From Thermohalobaculum sp039815685 (GTDB taxonomy: Bacteria; Pseudomonadota; Alphaproteobacteria; Rhodobacterales; Rhodobacteraceae): 64,000 nucleotides of DNA. Location of the stretch: contig JBCBYV010000004.1 in the NCBI GenBank assembly GCA_039815685.1, positions 62,001 through 126,000 of the forward strand, given 5' to 3'. Positions within the stretch are counted from its first letter, which is position 1; each line of letters opens with the position of its first letter. The notes below the pieces were generated by a model that saw nothing but the letters and a program-made list of their open reading frames with translations, was not told the DNA's origin and made no database searches. A program made the position numbers and the translations under genes. Below, one piece after another: positions 51,175 through 59,656 of this stretch.

Positions 51175-52764
51175 ATGCCTAAAGTACTGATTTCCGACAA
51201 GCTTTCCGAAGAAGCGGTCGCCATCTTCCGCGACCGGGGCCTGGAGGTCGATTTCGAGCCGGATCTCGGCAAGGACCCCGCACGCCTGGCCGAAGTGATC
51301 GGCCAATACGATGGCCTCGCCGTCCGCTCGGCCACCAAGGCGACCGCCGAGATCATCGCAAAGGCGGAAAAGCTCAAGGTCATCGGCCGGGCCGGGATCG
51401 GGGTCGACAATATCGACATCGCTGCGGCGTCCGCGCGCGGGATCGTGGTGATGAACACGCCCTTCGGCAACTCCATCACCACGGCCGAGCACGCCATCGC
51501 CATGATGTTCGCGGTTGCCCGGCAGATCCCCGCCGCCTCCGCCTCGACCCATGCGGGCAAGTGGGAGAAGTCGAAGTTCATGGGCGTCGAGATCACCGGC
51601 AAGACGCTGGGGGTCGTCGGCTGCGGCAATATCGGCTCCGTCGTTGCCTCCCGCGCGCTCGGGCTGCGGATGAAGGTGCTGGCCTATGACCCCTTCCTCT
51701 CGGCCGAGCGCGCGCGGGAGCTGGGCGTCGAGAAGGCGGAGCTCGAGGAAGTGCTGGCGCGGGCGGATTTCGTGACCCTGCACCTGCCGAAGACGGAGAA
51801 GACGGCGAACATCCTTTCGGCCGAGCGTATCCGGGCGATGAAGGAGGGCGCGCGGCTCATCAACTGCGCCCGGGGTGGCCTTGTCGACGAAGCGGCGGTG
51901 GTGGAGGCGCTGAAGGATGGGCATCTTGCAGGCGCCGCCTTCGACGTCTTCGCCAAGGAGCCTGCGACCGACAACCCGCTCTTCAACCTGCCCAATGTTG
52001 TGGTCACACCGCATCTGGGAGCATCCACCACCGAGGCGCAGGAGAACGTGGCGCTGCAGGTGGCGGAGCAGATGGCCGACTACCTCGTCCACGGCGCGAT
52101 CTCGAACGCCATCAACGCGCCCTCCATCACGGCCGAGGAGGCGCCGGTGCTGAAGCCCTGGGTCAAGGTGGCGGAAGTGGTGGGCGGCTTCGCGGGGCAA
52201 CTCACTGAAGAGCCGATCAGCGAGATCGAGATCGAGTATGTGGGCAAGGTGGCGGAGCTGAACCTCAAGCCGCTAACGGCAGCGCTGACGGCGGCGATGC
52301 TGACGCCGCAGATGGGCGAGGGGGCCGTCAACATGGTCTCGGCCCCGGTGCTGGCCAAGGAGCGGGGCATCCGGATCGCGGAGACGCGGCGCGACGCTCA
52401 GGGCGCTTATGGCACCTATGTGCGCCTGGTCGTGACGACTGTGGCCAAGACGCGGTCGGTCGCGGCCACGCTCTTCTCGGACGGCCGGCCGCGCTTTATC
52501 CAGATCAAGGGCATCGGGATGGAGGCGGAGCCGCAGCCGAACATGCTCTACCTCGTCAATACGGATGAGCCGGGATTTATCGGGGCCGTGGGCATGAAGA
52601 CGGCGGAGAAGGGCGTGAACATCGCGACCTTCCATCTCGGTCGCGCCGAGAAGGGGGGCGAGGCGATCACGCTCCTCGGCGTCGACGACCCCCTTGACGC
52701 CTCGACCCTGGCCGCGATCCAGGCCCTGCCCCAGGTTCATGAGGCCAAGGCACTGGCGTTCTGA
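51175..52764 (+). CDS. serA: D-3-phosphoglycerate dehydrogenase
   Basis: A 529-residue long-form SerA. N-terminal substrate domain, NAD fold GVVGCGNIGSVVASRA, catalytic NCARGGLVDE and PHLGASTTEAQ, then an intervening domain from about residue 315 and a C-terminal ACT domain (MLYLVNTDEPGFIGAVG) for serine feedback. It starts serine synthesis. GAGGAG precedes ATG 51175. Operon with serC. Confidence 0.97.
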   Translation: MPKVLISDKLSEEAVAIFRDRGLEVDFEPDLGKDPARLAEVIGQYDGLAVRSATKATAEIIAKAEKLKVIGRAGIGVDNIDIAAASARGIVVMNTPFGNSITTAEHAIAMMFAVARQIPAASASTHAGKWEKSKFMGVEITGKTLGVVGCGNIGSVVASRALGLRMKVLAYDPFLSAERARELGVEKAELEEVLARADFVTLHLPKTEKTANILSAERIRAMKEGARLINCARGGLVDEAAVVEALKDGHLAGAAFDVFAKEPATDNPLFNLPNVVVTPHLGASTTEAQENVALQVAEQMADYLVHGAISNAINAPSITAEEAPVLKPWVKVAEVVGGFAGQLTEEPISEIEIEYVGKVAELNLKPLTAALTAAMLTPQMGEGAVNMVSAPVLAKERGIRIAETRRDAQGAYGTYVRLVVTTVAKTRSVAATLFSDGRPRFIQIKGIGMEAEPQPNMLYLVNTDEPGFIGAVGMKTAEKGVNIATFHLGRAEKGGEAITLLGVDDPLDASTLAAIQALPQVHEAKALAF

Positions 52765-52803
52765 GGCTTTTCGCCCCTGGCCCGCTATGGCCGGGGGCGC
52801 CCC

Positions 52804-53351
52804 TCACCCCGTGCGGCGGCGGAGGAGCATAAGGCCGCCGAGACCCGCGAGAAGCAGCGCAGCCGCGGGCGGCAGCGGGATGGCATCGGTCGTCACAAGA
52901 TCGAAGCCGAAGCTGTCGTCGATCAGGATCACGCCATCAAGAATGTGATCGTAAAAGCGTTGCTCGACGTCACGATATCGCCCGCAGTCACGGCTTCCCC
53001 GTTCGGATTGAAGTCGCTGGTGAAGTTCGTGATCCCGATCAGCTCACCGGCGGGACTGTCGACCCAGTCGAGACTGCTGAAGGTCACTGTGCCGCCGTTG
53101 AGGTCGATATCCTCGAGCACGAAGAAAAAGACGCTGTCGCCTGAGAAATCGACCGTGATGGTCTCGGGCGCGCCCTGCGTGATCTCGAACTCGATCCCAC
53201 CGCCCACGATGGCGCTGTTGTCGCAATCCGCGCCGGTGGTTGCATCGGCAACGCAGAAGACCTCGTCGCCGATCAGCGTGGCTGTTGCCGTGACGGGTGG
53301 GATCACGAAGGCAAGGAACGCGAGGCATGGCAGGATGAGGGGACGGACCAT
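52804..53351 (-). pseudogene. Frameshifted VPLPA/PEP-CTERM-type exported protein
   Basis: A 140-residue frame (52929-53351) starts with a signal peptide (LILPCLAFLAFVIPPVTATA) and a beta-rich, Asp/Gly/Thr-rich domain, then ends early at TGA 52929-52931. In another frame, directly downstream, the sequence codes DDSFGFDLVTTDAIPLPPAA and then LLLAGLGGLMLLRRRTG before TGA 52804: a classic VPLP motif, hydrophobic helix and Arg cluster, the sorting signal handled by exosortases. One missing base near 52935-52950 (after NAFTITF) would join the two. Either a real frameshift or a sequence error. Function unknown; probably an extracellular or surface protein. Confidence 0.72.
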
Positions 53352-53441
53352 GACGGGCCTCCAATCTGTGCTTTTGACGTAGCGTCACTATGGCACAGGG
53401 ATTCTCGTCTGGGTTGTGAATTCCGCATCAATCCGGGACGG

Positions 53442-54830
53442 TTACTCTGCCGCCGGCGCCCTGATCGCGACGCCCACGGGCGGGGGCGCGTCCGTTCCGT
53501 CCTCGTCCGCCGTGACGCCAAGTGCCTCGAAGCGACGTGCGGCGGGCAGGACGCGGGTCTCGAGAGAGCCGAGCGTGCGGTTGTAGGCCTCGACCGACTG
53601 GCCGAGCGCGCCGCCGAGATCGCCGAGATGGCGGGTCAGGATGCCGAGGCGGTCATGGAGCTGACGGGCCGTCTCATGGATCGCGCGGGTGTTGCGGCTG
53701 AGGCGCTCCTGCTGCCAGCCGAGTGCCGCGGCCTTGAGAAGCGCGATGAGGGTGGTCGGCGTGGCGATGAGCACGCGGGCGGCGAAGGCGTCCTCGAAGA
53801 GCGACGGGTCCGCCTCGAGTGCTGCTGCCTGGATCGCCTCGCCCGGCACGAACATCACCACAAGGTCGGGTGCGTCATCGAAATGCTGCCAGTAAGCCTT
53901 TGATGAGAGGCCCTTTACCTGAGCACGAAGCTGGGCTGCGTGGCGCGTGAGGGCGGCCGCCTCGGCGTCCTTGGTCTCCGCCTCAAGGAGGTCGAGATAG
54001 GCATCGAGCGGTGTCTTGGCATCGATCACCAGCCGGCGCTCCCCGGCGAGGTGCACCACAAAATCGGGGCGGAGGCGGCGGCCCTCATCATCCTCGATGC
54101 TCGCCTCCGCCAGGAAATCGACGCGGTCGAGCATGCCGGCAAGCTCGAAGACGCGGCGGGCCTGCATCTCCCCCCAGCGCCCCCGGGTCTTGGGCGCGCG
54201 GAGGGCCTGGACGAGGCGCCGGGTCTCGGCGCCGAGGGCGGCGTTTTGGCGGGCGACCTCGGCGACCTGCGTCTCGACGGCGCGATAGGCGCCCTCGCGC
54301 GCCTTCTCGACCTCGCCGAGCCGTGCCTCGAAGCGGGCAAGCGCCTCCCCGACAGGGCCGAGCAGGGCGCCGATGGCCTCCTCGCGCGCGGCGAGCCCGG
54401 CCTCCGCCCCCTTCGTGTGGCGCTCGAAGCGCTCGCTGACGAGGCCGAGGAAGCGGCGGCTGTTCTCCCCCAGTGCATCGACAGCAAGGGACTGAAATTG
54501 CTTGGAAAGCCGTGCCTCTGCCGCACGCAGCTCCTCGAGCCGCGCCACATGCGCCTGCCGCTCGGTCTCGAGCGCGCCGTCGAGGCGGGCCGCATCGCGC
54601 TCCACCTCCAGCAGCGTCTGTCGGAGCTCCCGCGCTTCGGCCTCCAGCGAGGCGAGGCGCGCATCGCGGTCGTCCGCCCGCGCCTCGGCTGCCACGCGCG
54701 CCGCCGCCGCCGCGCTAAGCCGAGCCGCGAGGAAGGCGCGCGCGATGAGCATGCCGAGCAACGGCAATGCGATCGCCACCATGAGCAGCAGGGCGGGTGA
54801 GACCGCGAATGGCTCGCTGAGATCGGGCAT
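53442..54830 (-). CDS. rmuC: DNA recombination protein RmuC
   Basis: A 462-residue protein. One N-terminal membrane helix, a long coiled coil (residues about 35-180) and the RmuC nuclease-like domain: GRWGEMQARRVFELAGML, RPDFVVHLAGERRLVIDAKT and FVPGEAIQAAALEADPSLF. It limits inversions at short repeats. ATG 54830 is the likely start; GTG and TTG codons 12 and 15 bases upstream are alternatives. Confidence 0.93.
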   Translation of the reverse strand: MPDLSEPFAVSPALLLMVAIALPLLGMLIARAFLAARLSAAAAARVAAEARADDRDARLASLEAEARELRQTLLEVERDAARLDGALETERQAHVARLEELRAAEARLSKQFQSLAVDALGENSRRFLGLVSERFERHTKGAEAGLAAREEAIGALLGPVGEALARFEARLGEVEKAREGAYRAVETQVAEVARQNAALGAETRRLVQALRAPKTRGRWGEMQARRVFELAGMLDRVDFLAEASIEDDEGRRLRPDFVVHLAGERRLVIDAKTPLDAYLDLLEAETKDAEAAALTRHAAQLRAQVKGLSSKAYWQHFDDAPDLVVMFVPGEAIQAAALEADPSLFEDAFAARVLIATPTTLIALLKAAALGWQQERLSRNTRAIHETARQLHDRLGILTRHLGDLGGALGQSVEAYNRTLGSLETRVLPAARRFEALGVTADEDGTDAPPPVGVAIRAPAAE

Positions 54831-55273
54831 CGCCTCCGCCACCAACGGGATGTTCTATGTTTGTACATGACGGCGGGCTGAGCGGGAACAGGCGCGGCCC
54901 CGGCGCACGCAGGTCGTGACCCGCGCGCAACGCCCGCTGTCTTGTCGCAATGGTCTAGCATCGGCGTGGGATCGGCGACGGCACTTGCACGGATGAGGGG
55001 CCCGGGCGCTTCCCCGACAACTCGAAAAACCGTGCCGGGGAAGCCGCGGCGGGTACGGAGGAAACGCAACACCGCCCATCCAGACTGCCTTGGTAACCTA
55101 CTGCGACCGCGACCAAGTCACTGTGACTCTGGTCACATTAGGATGCCCGAAAGCGTGCCGATCTGAAACGGTGCATTCCCCGGCCGAGCCACGGAGAACA
55201 GCGTCGCCCCGGTCTTTCCCTAACGCGCCGCAGACCATAGAAGGGCGCGGTTTGGCCGGTCGGGAGAGGGCGC
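54831..55273. other. Divergent region rmuC-purA
   Basis: A 443-base gap without a recognised gene. It holds the CRP-type palindrome at 55122-55137. The rest is GC-rich with no clear hairpins, and open frames that cross it have no family features. Confidence 0.5.
55122..55137. promoter_or_regulatory. Perfect CRP-type palindrome upstream of purA
   Basis: TGTGACTCTGGTCACA matches TGTGA-N6-TCACA perfectly, the consensus of the CRP/FNR superfamily. It lies 137 bases before the purA start. A CRP-family regulator may bind here. No -10/-35 pair can be assigned safely. Confidence 0.5.
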
Positions 55274-56566
55274 ATGGCGAATGTGGTGGTGGTCGGCGCC
55301 CAATGGGGCGACGAGGGCAAGGGCAAGATCGTCGATTGGCTGTCCGAGAGAGCCGACGTCATCGTGCGCTTTCAGGGTGGGCATAACGCAGGGCACACCC
55401 TCGTCATCGGCAACACCACCTACAAGCTGTCGCTCCTGCCCTCGGGCATCGTGCGGGATGGCAAGCTCTCGGTCATCGGCAACGGCGTGGTGCTCGACCC
55501 CTGGGCGCTCCTCGACGAGATCGAGCGGCTGGCTGAACAGGGTGTCAAGGTCGGGCCGGAGCGGCTGGCGATCGCGGAGAACGTGCCGCTGATCCTGCCG
55601 GTGCATCAGGATCTCGACCGGATCCGCGAGGAGGCCGCGGGGGCCGCGAAGATCGGCACCACGGGTCGCGGGATCGGGCCGGCCTATGAGGACAAGGTGG
55701 GGCGGCGAGCCGTGCGGCTTGCCGATCTCGGCGACGAGGCGACGCTGGAAAGCAGGCTCGACCGGCTGATGGCGCATCACGAACCGCTCCGCCGCGGGCT
55801 GGGTCAGGCCGGGCCCGACCGGGCAGCGCTCACGGACGCGCTCCACGAGGTTGCGCCCCGCATCCTGCCCTTTGCGCAGCCGGTCTGGCGCCTGCTGGCC
55901 GAGGCGCAGGGGGACGGGAAGCGCATCCTGTTCGAGGGGGCGCAGGGCGCGCTTCTCGACATCGATTTCGGTACCTACCCCTTTGTCACCTCCTCCAACA
56001 CCATGTCGGGCATGGCTGCGACCGGCTCGGGCGTCGGACCGGGCGCGGTCGACTTCGTGCTCGGTATCGTCAAGGCCTACACCACGCGCGTCGGCTCTGG
56101 CCCGTTCCCCACGGAGCTCCAGGACGAGACGGGCAAACGGCTGGGCGAGAAGGGCCGCGAGTTCGGCACCGTCACGGGGCGGGAGCGGCGCTGCGGCTGG
56201 TTCGACGCCGCCCTCGTGCGCCAGACCTGCACCGTGGGCGGCATCTCCGGCATCGCGCTCACCAAGCTCGACGTGCTGGACGGGATGGATGAGCTTCGGA
56301 TCTGCACGGGCTACCGCCTCGACGGACGCGAGATCGACCACCTGCCGACGGCAGGCGAGGCGCAGGCCCGGGTCGAGCCGATCTACGAGACGATGCCGGG
56401 CTGGAAGGACAGCACCTTTGGCGCGCGCCGCTGGCTCGACCTGCCGGCGGAGGCGATCAAGTACGTCAAGCGCGTCGAGGAGCTGATCGAGTGCCCGGTC
56501 GCCCTCCTCTCCACCAGCCCCGAGCGTGACGACACCATCGTCGTGACGGACCCCTATCGCGGCTAG
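55274..56566 (+). CDS. purA: Adenylosuccinate synthetase
   Basis: A 430-residue GTP-dependent ligase: GAQWGDEGKGKIVDWL with the catalytic Asp, GGHNAGHTLV, TGRGIGPAYEDK, and LTKLDVLDG. It joins IMP and aspartate in AMP synthesis. Full length, ATG start, preceded by GGGAGAGGGC. Confidence 0.98.
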   Translation: MANVVVVGAQWGDEGKGKIVDWLSERADVIVRFQGGHNAGHTLVIGNTTYKLSLLPSGIVRDGKLSVIGNGVVLDPWALLDEIERLAEQGVKVGPERLAIAENVPLILPVHQDLDRIREEAAGAAKIGTTGRGIGPAYEDKVGRRAVRLADLGDEATLESRLDRLMAHHEPLRRGLGQAGPDRAALTDALHEVAPRILPFAQPVWRLLAEAQGDGKRILFEGAQGALLDIDFGTYPFVTSSNTMSGMAATGSGVGPGAVDFVLGIVKAYTTRVGSGPFPTELQDETGKRLGEKGREFGTVTGRERRCGWFDAALVRQTCTVGGISGIALTKLDVLDGMDELRICTGYRLDGREIDHLPTAGEAQARVEPIYETMPGWKDSTFGARRWLDLPAEAIKYVKRVEELIECPVALLSTSPERDDTIVVTDPYRG

Positions 56567-56625
56567 AAGCCGCTTCGGGGCAGTCCCGGCTCGACAGGGA
56601 CGGTCGCGCGCATATCTAGCGCCGC

Positions 56626-56895
56626 ATGACATATCGCAACCGAAAGCGCCTGGCGCTCCTGATCCTGGTGGTCGGCCTACCGGTTTACGGCTTTCTGGCC
56701 GTCACGATCGTGACGCTCTTCGACCGGCCGCCGGTTGCGGTCGAGCTTGCGATTTATGTGACGCTGGGCATCGCTTGGGCGCTGCCCTTCCGCTCGATCT
56801 TTCGCGGGATCGGGCAGGAGCCGCCGCCCGAGGAAGGCGATGGCCAGGTTGCGCCGGCCACCACCCAGACGCCGCCCGAAGCTCAGTCGAAATAG
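56626..56895 (+). CDS. DUF2842 membrane protein
   Basis: An 89-residue protein with two membrane helices (about 9-30 and 37-55) and the DUF2842 pattern R.RLALLILVVGLPVYGFLA then IAWALPFRSIFRGIGQ. Function unknown. Its last 13 bases overlap the end of the converging gene. Confidence 0.85.
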   Translation: MTYRNRKRLALLILVVGLPVYGFLAVTIVTLFDRPPVAVELAIYVTLGIAWALPFRSIFRGIGQEPPPEEGDGQVAPATTQTPPEAQSK

Positions 56896-58355
56896 CTCGC
56901 CGCCCGGTCGAGCTGCTTCTCCGAAAGCGCGTAGCTCTCGGTCCCGAGCTGGACGAGCGCGCCGTCGCGAAGGAGCGTGCGGAATGCATCGGTCCGGTCG
57001 TCGATATCCCGCTCGAACTCGCTCTCGAGCGCATCGAGCTGCTCGAAGGCCGCGCGGCGCAGGAAGCGCGGGCTGCTCTTGGCGAAAGTGAGCCAGGCCG
57101 CGACGCAGAGCACGCGCTCCTCCGCCGTCCGCGCGCCCATCCGCCATGCCAGCGCCTGCACGCTCGGTGGCGCTCCCGCTCCAACGGGAGCGTCAGGCTT
57201 CGCGCCATCCTCTTTGGGTTTGGTTTTGGCCGCGTTGGCCAGCGGACGGAGGAGCGCCACCGGCGCGGGCTCGTCCGACGACGCCTGCGCGCCACGACCG
57301 AAGAAGCGGCCGGGCCGCTGCGCCGGCGCGTCACTAGCCGGCTCCGCCACGTCATCCGGGTCCGCCAAGTCGCCCGCAGGTGCTGCATCGTCCGACGTCG
57401 TCTCCTCCGCCGGGCTCAGCGTCAGAGGATTGGCGAGGATGTCGACGTCAGTCGCGTCATCCTCCTTAGGGGTGCGCCCCGTGAAACCACTCGTCTCTTC
57501 CGACGCCTGCCATGCCGCCGCAGGCTCAGACAGTCCGGAGGCAGGCTTGGCCGATGCAGCGCCGAAGAGCGAGAACGCCGCCGGTTTCGTCTGCGCATCG
57601 TCTGCAGGCGCATCCGCGCGCGGTGGTGGCGTGTCGAATATGTTGAGGAGCAATGGCTCCTCCGAGACGTCCGACACCGTCTCCGCCCCTAGAGCGGGCT
57701 CGGTCCCGGTTTCTGCCAGGGCAACGATTTCCGGCTCGACTTCCGCGATCGGCTCTGGAGCGGTGTCCAAGGGCTCGGGCGCCTCCGAGACCTCCTGCGC
57801 TTCCATGATCTCCGACGTCTCGGTCATTTCCGGCGCGCCGGTCACTTCTGGCGCATCCGTGATCTCCGGCGCCTCTGCGACGAGATCATCGGCCGCTGGC
57901 TCGGCCGGTGCGTCGAGCTCGCGCTCGCGCCTGCCGAAGCGGCTCCTGGCGAGAGCTGCGGTGTCGCGCGGGGCGCTCGGCAGCCTCGCGGCCTGCTCCA
58001 GCACGCGCTTGATCTCCGCCGTCGCCTCGGCGTCGAGACGGGGTGTCGCACGTTCCTCCTCGACCGCGTCGACCGCTGCCTCGGCCGTCGCCGGCCGCGC
58101 GGTCACGAGCAGCCCGCGCGCAACCTCCAGCTCGTCTGCAGGCATGCCGCTCGCCGCCGCCGCCTCCTCGAGAAGCTGCGCCGCAGCGGCATCATCCAAG
58201 GTCTCCGGTGTCCCCTCAGGCACGGGTCCAGCATCGATCGCATCGCGCACTGCCGCGAGCATTGCCGCGAGTACGGGACCCGGCTCGTCGAACCCCTGCA
58301 ACGAGCACGCAAAATTACCCAGACGCACGTCAACGCGCTTGACGCCCTCAATCAT
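56883..58355 (-). CDS. Long acidic, Pro/Ala/Glu-rich protein with folded ends
   Basis: A 490-residue protein. Residues 1-60 (VRLGNFACSLQGFDEPGPVL) match the start of a protein conserved in Rhodobacterales; residues 150-380 are acidic, low-complexity and repetitive (units such as EITDAPEV, TGAPEM, SEAPE), probably disordered; the C-terminal 90 residues (ALAWRMGARTAEERVLCVAA to EKQLDRAASYFD) form a helical domain. ATG 58355 fits the family start. Function unknown. A scaffold or division-related role is possible from the long acidic linker. Confidence 0.75.
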   Translation of the reverse strand: MIEGVKRVDVRLGNFACSLQGFDEPGPVLAAMLAAVRDAIDAGPVPEGTPETLDDAAAAQLLEEAAAASGMPADELEVARGLLVTARPATAEAAVDAVEEERATPRLDAEATAEIKRVLEQAARLPSAPRDTAALARSRFGRRERELDAPAEPAADDLVAEAPEITDAPEVTGAPEMTETSEIMEAQEVSEAPEPLDTAPEPIAEVEPEIVALAETGTEPALGAETVSDVSEEPLLLNIFDTPPPRADAPADDAQTKPAAFSLFGAASAKPASGLSEPAAAWQASEETSGFTGRTPKEDDATDVDILANPLTLSPAEETTSDDAAPAGDLADPDDVAEPASDAPAQRPGRFFGRGAQASSDEPAPVALLRPLANAAKTKPKEDGAKPDAPVGAGAPPSVQALAWRMGARTAEERVLCVAAWLTFAKSSPRFLRRAAFEQLDALESEFERDIDDRTDAFRTLLRDGALVQLGTESYALSEKQLDRAASYFD

Positions 58356-58484
58356 GGCTGCCCCCCGACGGCCTATTTCCCCTGCCGCAGGGTCTCGCAT
58401 CGGAGCGATCCGGTCAAGGCGGCGCCGATCCGGAGCCGTCGGACGCAAGATTGACGCCGGCAGGGACGCGCGCGAAGGAGGCGC

Positions 58485-59186
58485 ATGGTGAGGCTTTCCT
58501 ACAGCCAGCCCGTCATCCTTGCAGGCGGCGGAATGCTCGACGAGCGCATGCTCGAACGCGCGCGTGCGGCGGCTGCGATGGCGCATCCCGAGGGCGCCGG
58601 CGCGGTCATCGCCGCCGACGGCGCAGCCGACCGGCTGGCGGCGCTCGGCCAGATGCCGGATGTGGTGATCGGGGATATGGACAGCCTCGCGGATCCGCCG
58701 GCCTGGGCGGCGCGCGGGGTCGAGGTGATCGATCTCGGTGAACAGGACACCACCGATTTCGAGAAATGCCTCTACAGCGTGGCGGCCCCCCTCTACCTCG
58801 CCGCAGGTTTCACGGGTCGGCGGCACGACCATATGCTGGCGGTCTTTCACGCCATGCTGCGCCGCGCCGAGCAGCGCGTCGTCCTGATCGCGGAGGAAGA
58901 GGCGATCGCGCTCGCGCCGCCGGGGCGCGAGATCGTGCTGCGCCCGGGCATCGGCGGGCGCGTCTCGATCTTTCCCTTGCGCCCGGTGCGATGTGGCCCG
59001 TCCTCCGGGCTTGAATGGCCGGTGGACGGGTTGGTCATGGCGCCGGGGGAGGCCATCGGCACCTCGAACCGGGCGGTGGACGCCACGGTGCGACTGCGCT
59101 TCGACGATCCCGGCGCGCTTCTCCTCCTTGAACCCTCCGCGCTTGTCGATCTCATTGCCGCCGTGTCGTCTGGTGCGGCATCTTGA
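58485..59186 (+). CDS. thiN: Thiamine diphosphokinase
   Basis: A 233-residue ThiN/TPK family enzyme: VILAGGGMLDERMLER, VIAADGAADRLAALGQMPDVV, GDMDSL, DTTDFEKCLY and the C-terminal WPVDGLVMAPGEAIGTSNRA. It pyrophosphorylates thiamine to the cofactor. AAGGAGG precedes ATG 58485. Slightly longer N-terminus than usual. Confidence 0.92.
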   Translation: MVRLSYSQPVILAGGGMLDERMLERARAAAAMAHPEGAGAVIAADGAADRLAALGQMPDVVIGDMDSLADPPAWAARGVEVIDLGEQDTTDFEKCLYSVAAPLYLAAGFTGRRHDHMLAVFHAMLRRAEQRVVLIAEEEAIALAPPGREIVLRPGIGGRVSIFPLRPVRCGPSSGLEWPVDGLVMAPGEAIGTSNRAVDATVRLRFDDPGALLLLEPSALVDLIAAVSSGAAS

Positions 59187-59237
59187 CCGACGGGTCATGC
59201 CTCCACACCTGCTCCGGTAGGAGAAAAGGAGGCAGAC

Positions 59238-59564
59238 ATGACGACGGAGAACGCGACGCTCGACCGGAATGCCGGCGGAGATAGAACCGGGGGCGAGAGC
59301 GGTGGATCGGACCGGACGGCGCGGTGGTGGCGCGGCGGCTACATGCTGCTCTTCGTCATCGCCTTCAGCCTTGCGCAGAGCCTGCACACTCTGATCGCGG
59401 TCGTACAGTTCGTGGCGATCATCGTCTTCGGCGAGCCGAACCGGCATCTCCGCGACTTCGGCGCGAGCCTGGCGGAATGGACGCGCGAGACCTCGCGTTT
59501 CCTGACCTGCGCGGATGACCGCAAGCCCTGGCCCCTCCGCCCCTGGCCCAGCCCCCGGAACTGA
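59238..59564 (+). CDS. DUF4389 membrane protein
   Basis: A 108-residue protein of the DUF4389 family, with a disordered N-terminus, one long or two short helices (MLLFVIAFSLAQSLHTLIAV) and the family pattern VQFVAIIVFGEPNRHLRDFG then FLTCADDRKPWPLRPWP. Function unknown. Confidence 0.85.
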   Translation: MTTENATLDRNAGGDRTGGESGGSDRTARWWRGGYMLLFVIAFSLAQSLHTLIAVVQFVAIIVFGEPNRHLRDFGASLAEWTRETSRFLTCADDRKPWPLRPWPSPRN

Positions 59565-59656
59565 ACGGCTCGCGCCGCCCTGGCGCCCGAAGTGGCACGG
59601 CCTTGATCCCCCCCGCCCGCGCTGTAAAGGAGCGGGGGACCGAGGGGGCCGGGCAG

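Noticed and set aside
56977..58491. 504-residue Ser/Ala-rich frame antisense to the acidic protein
   Set aside because: Low-complexity mirror of the repeat region; the - strand frame has a conserved N-terminus and proper start.
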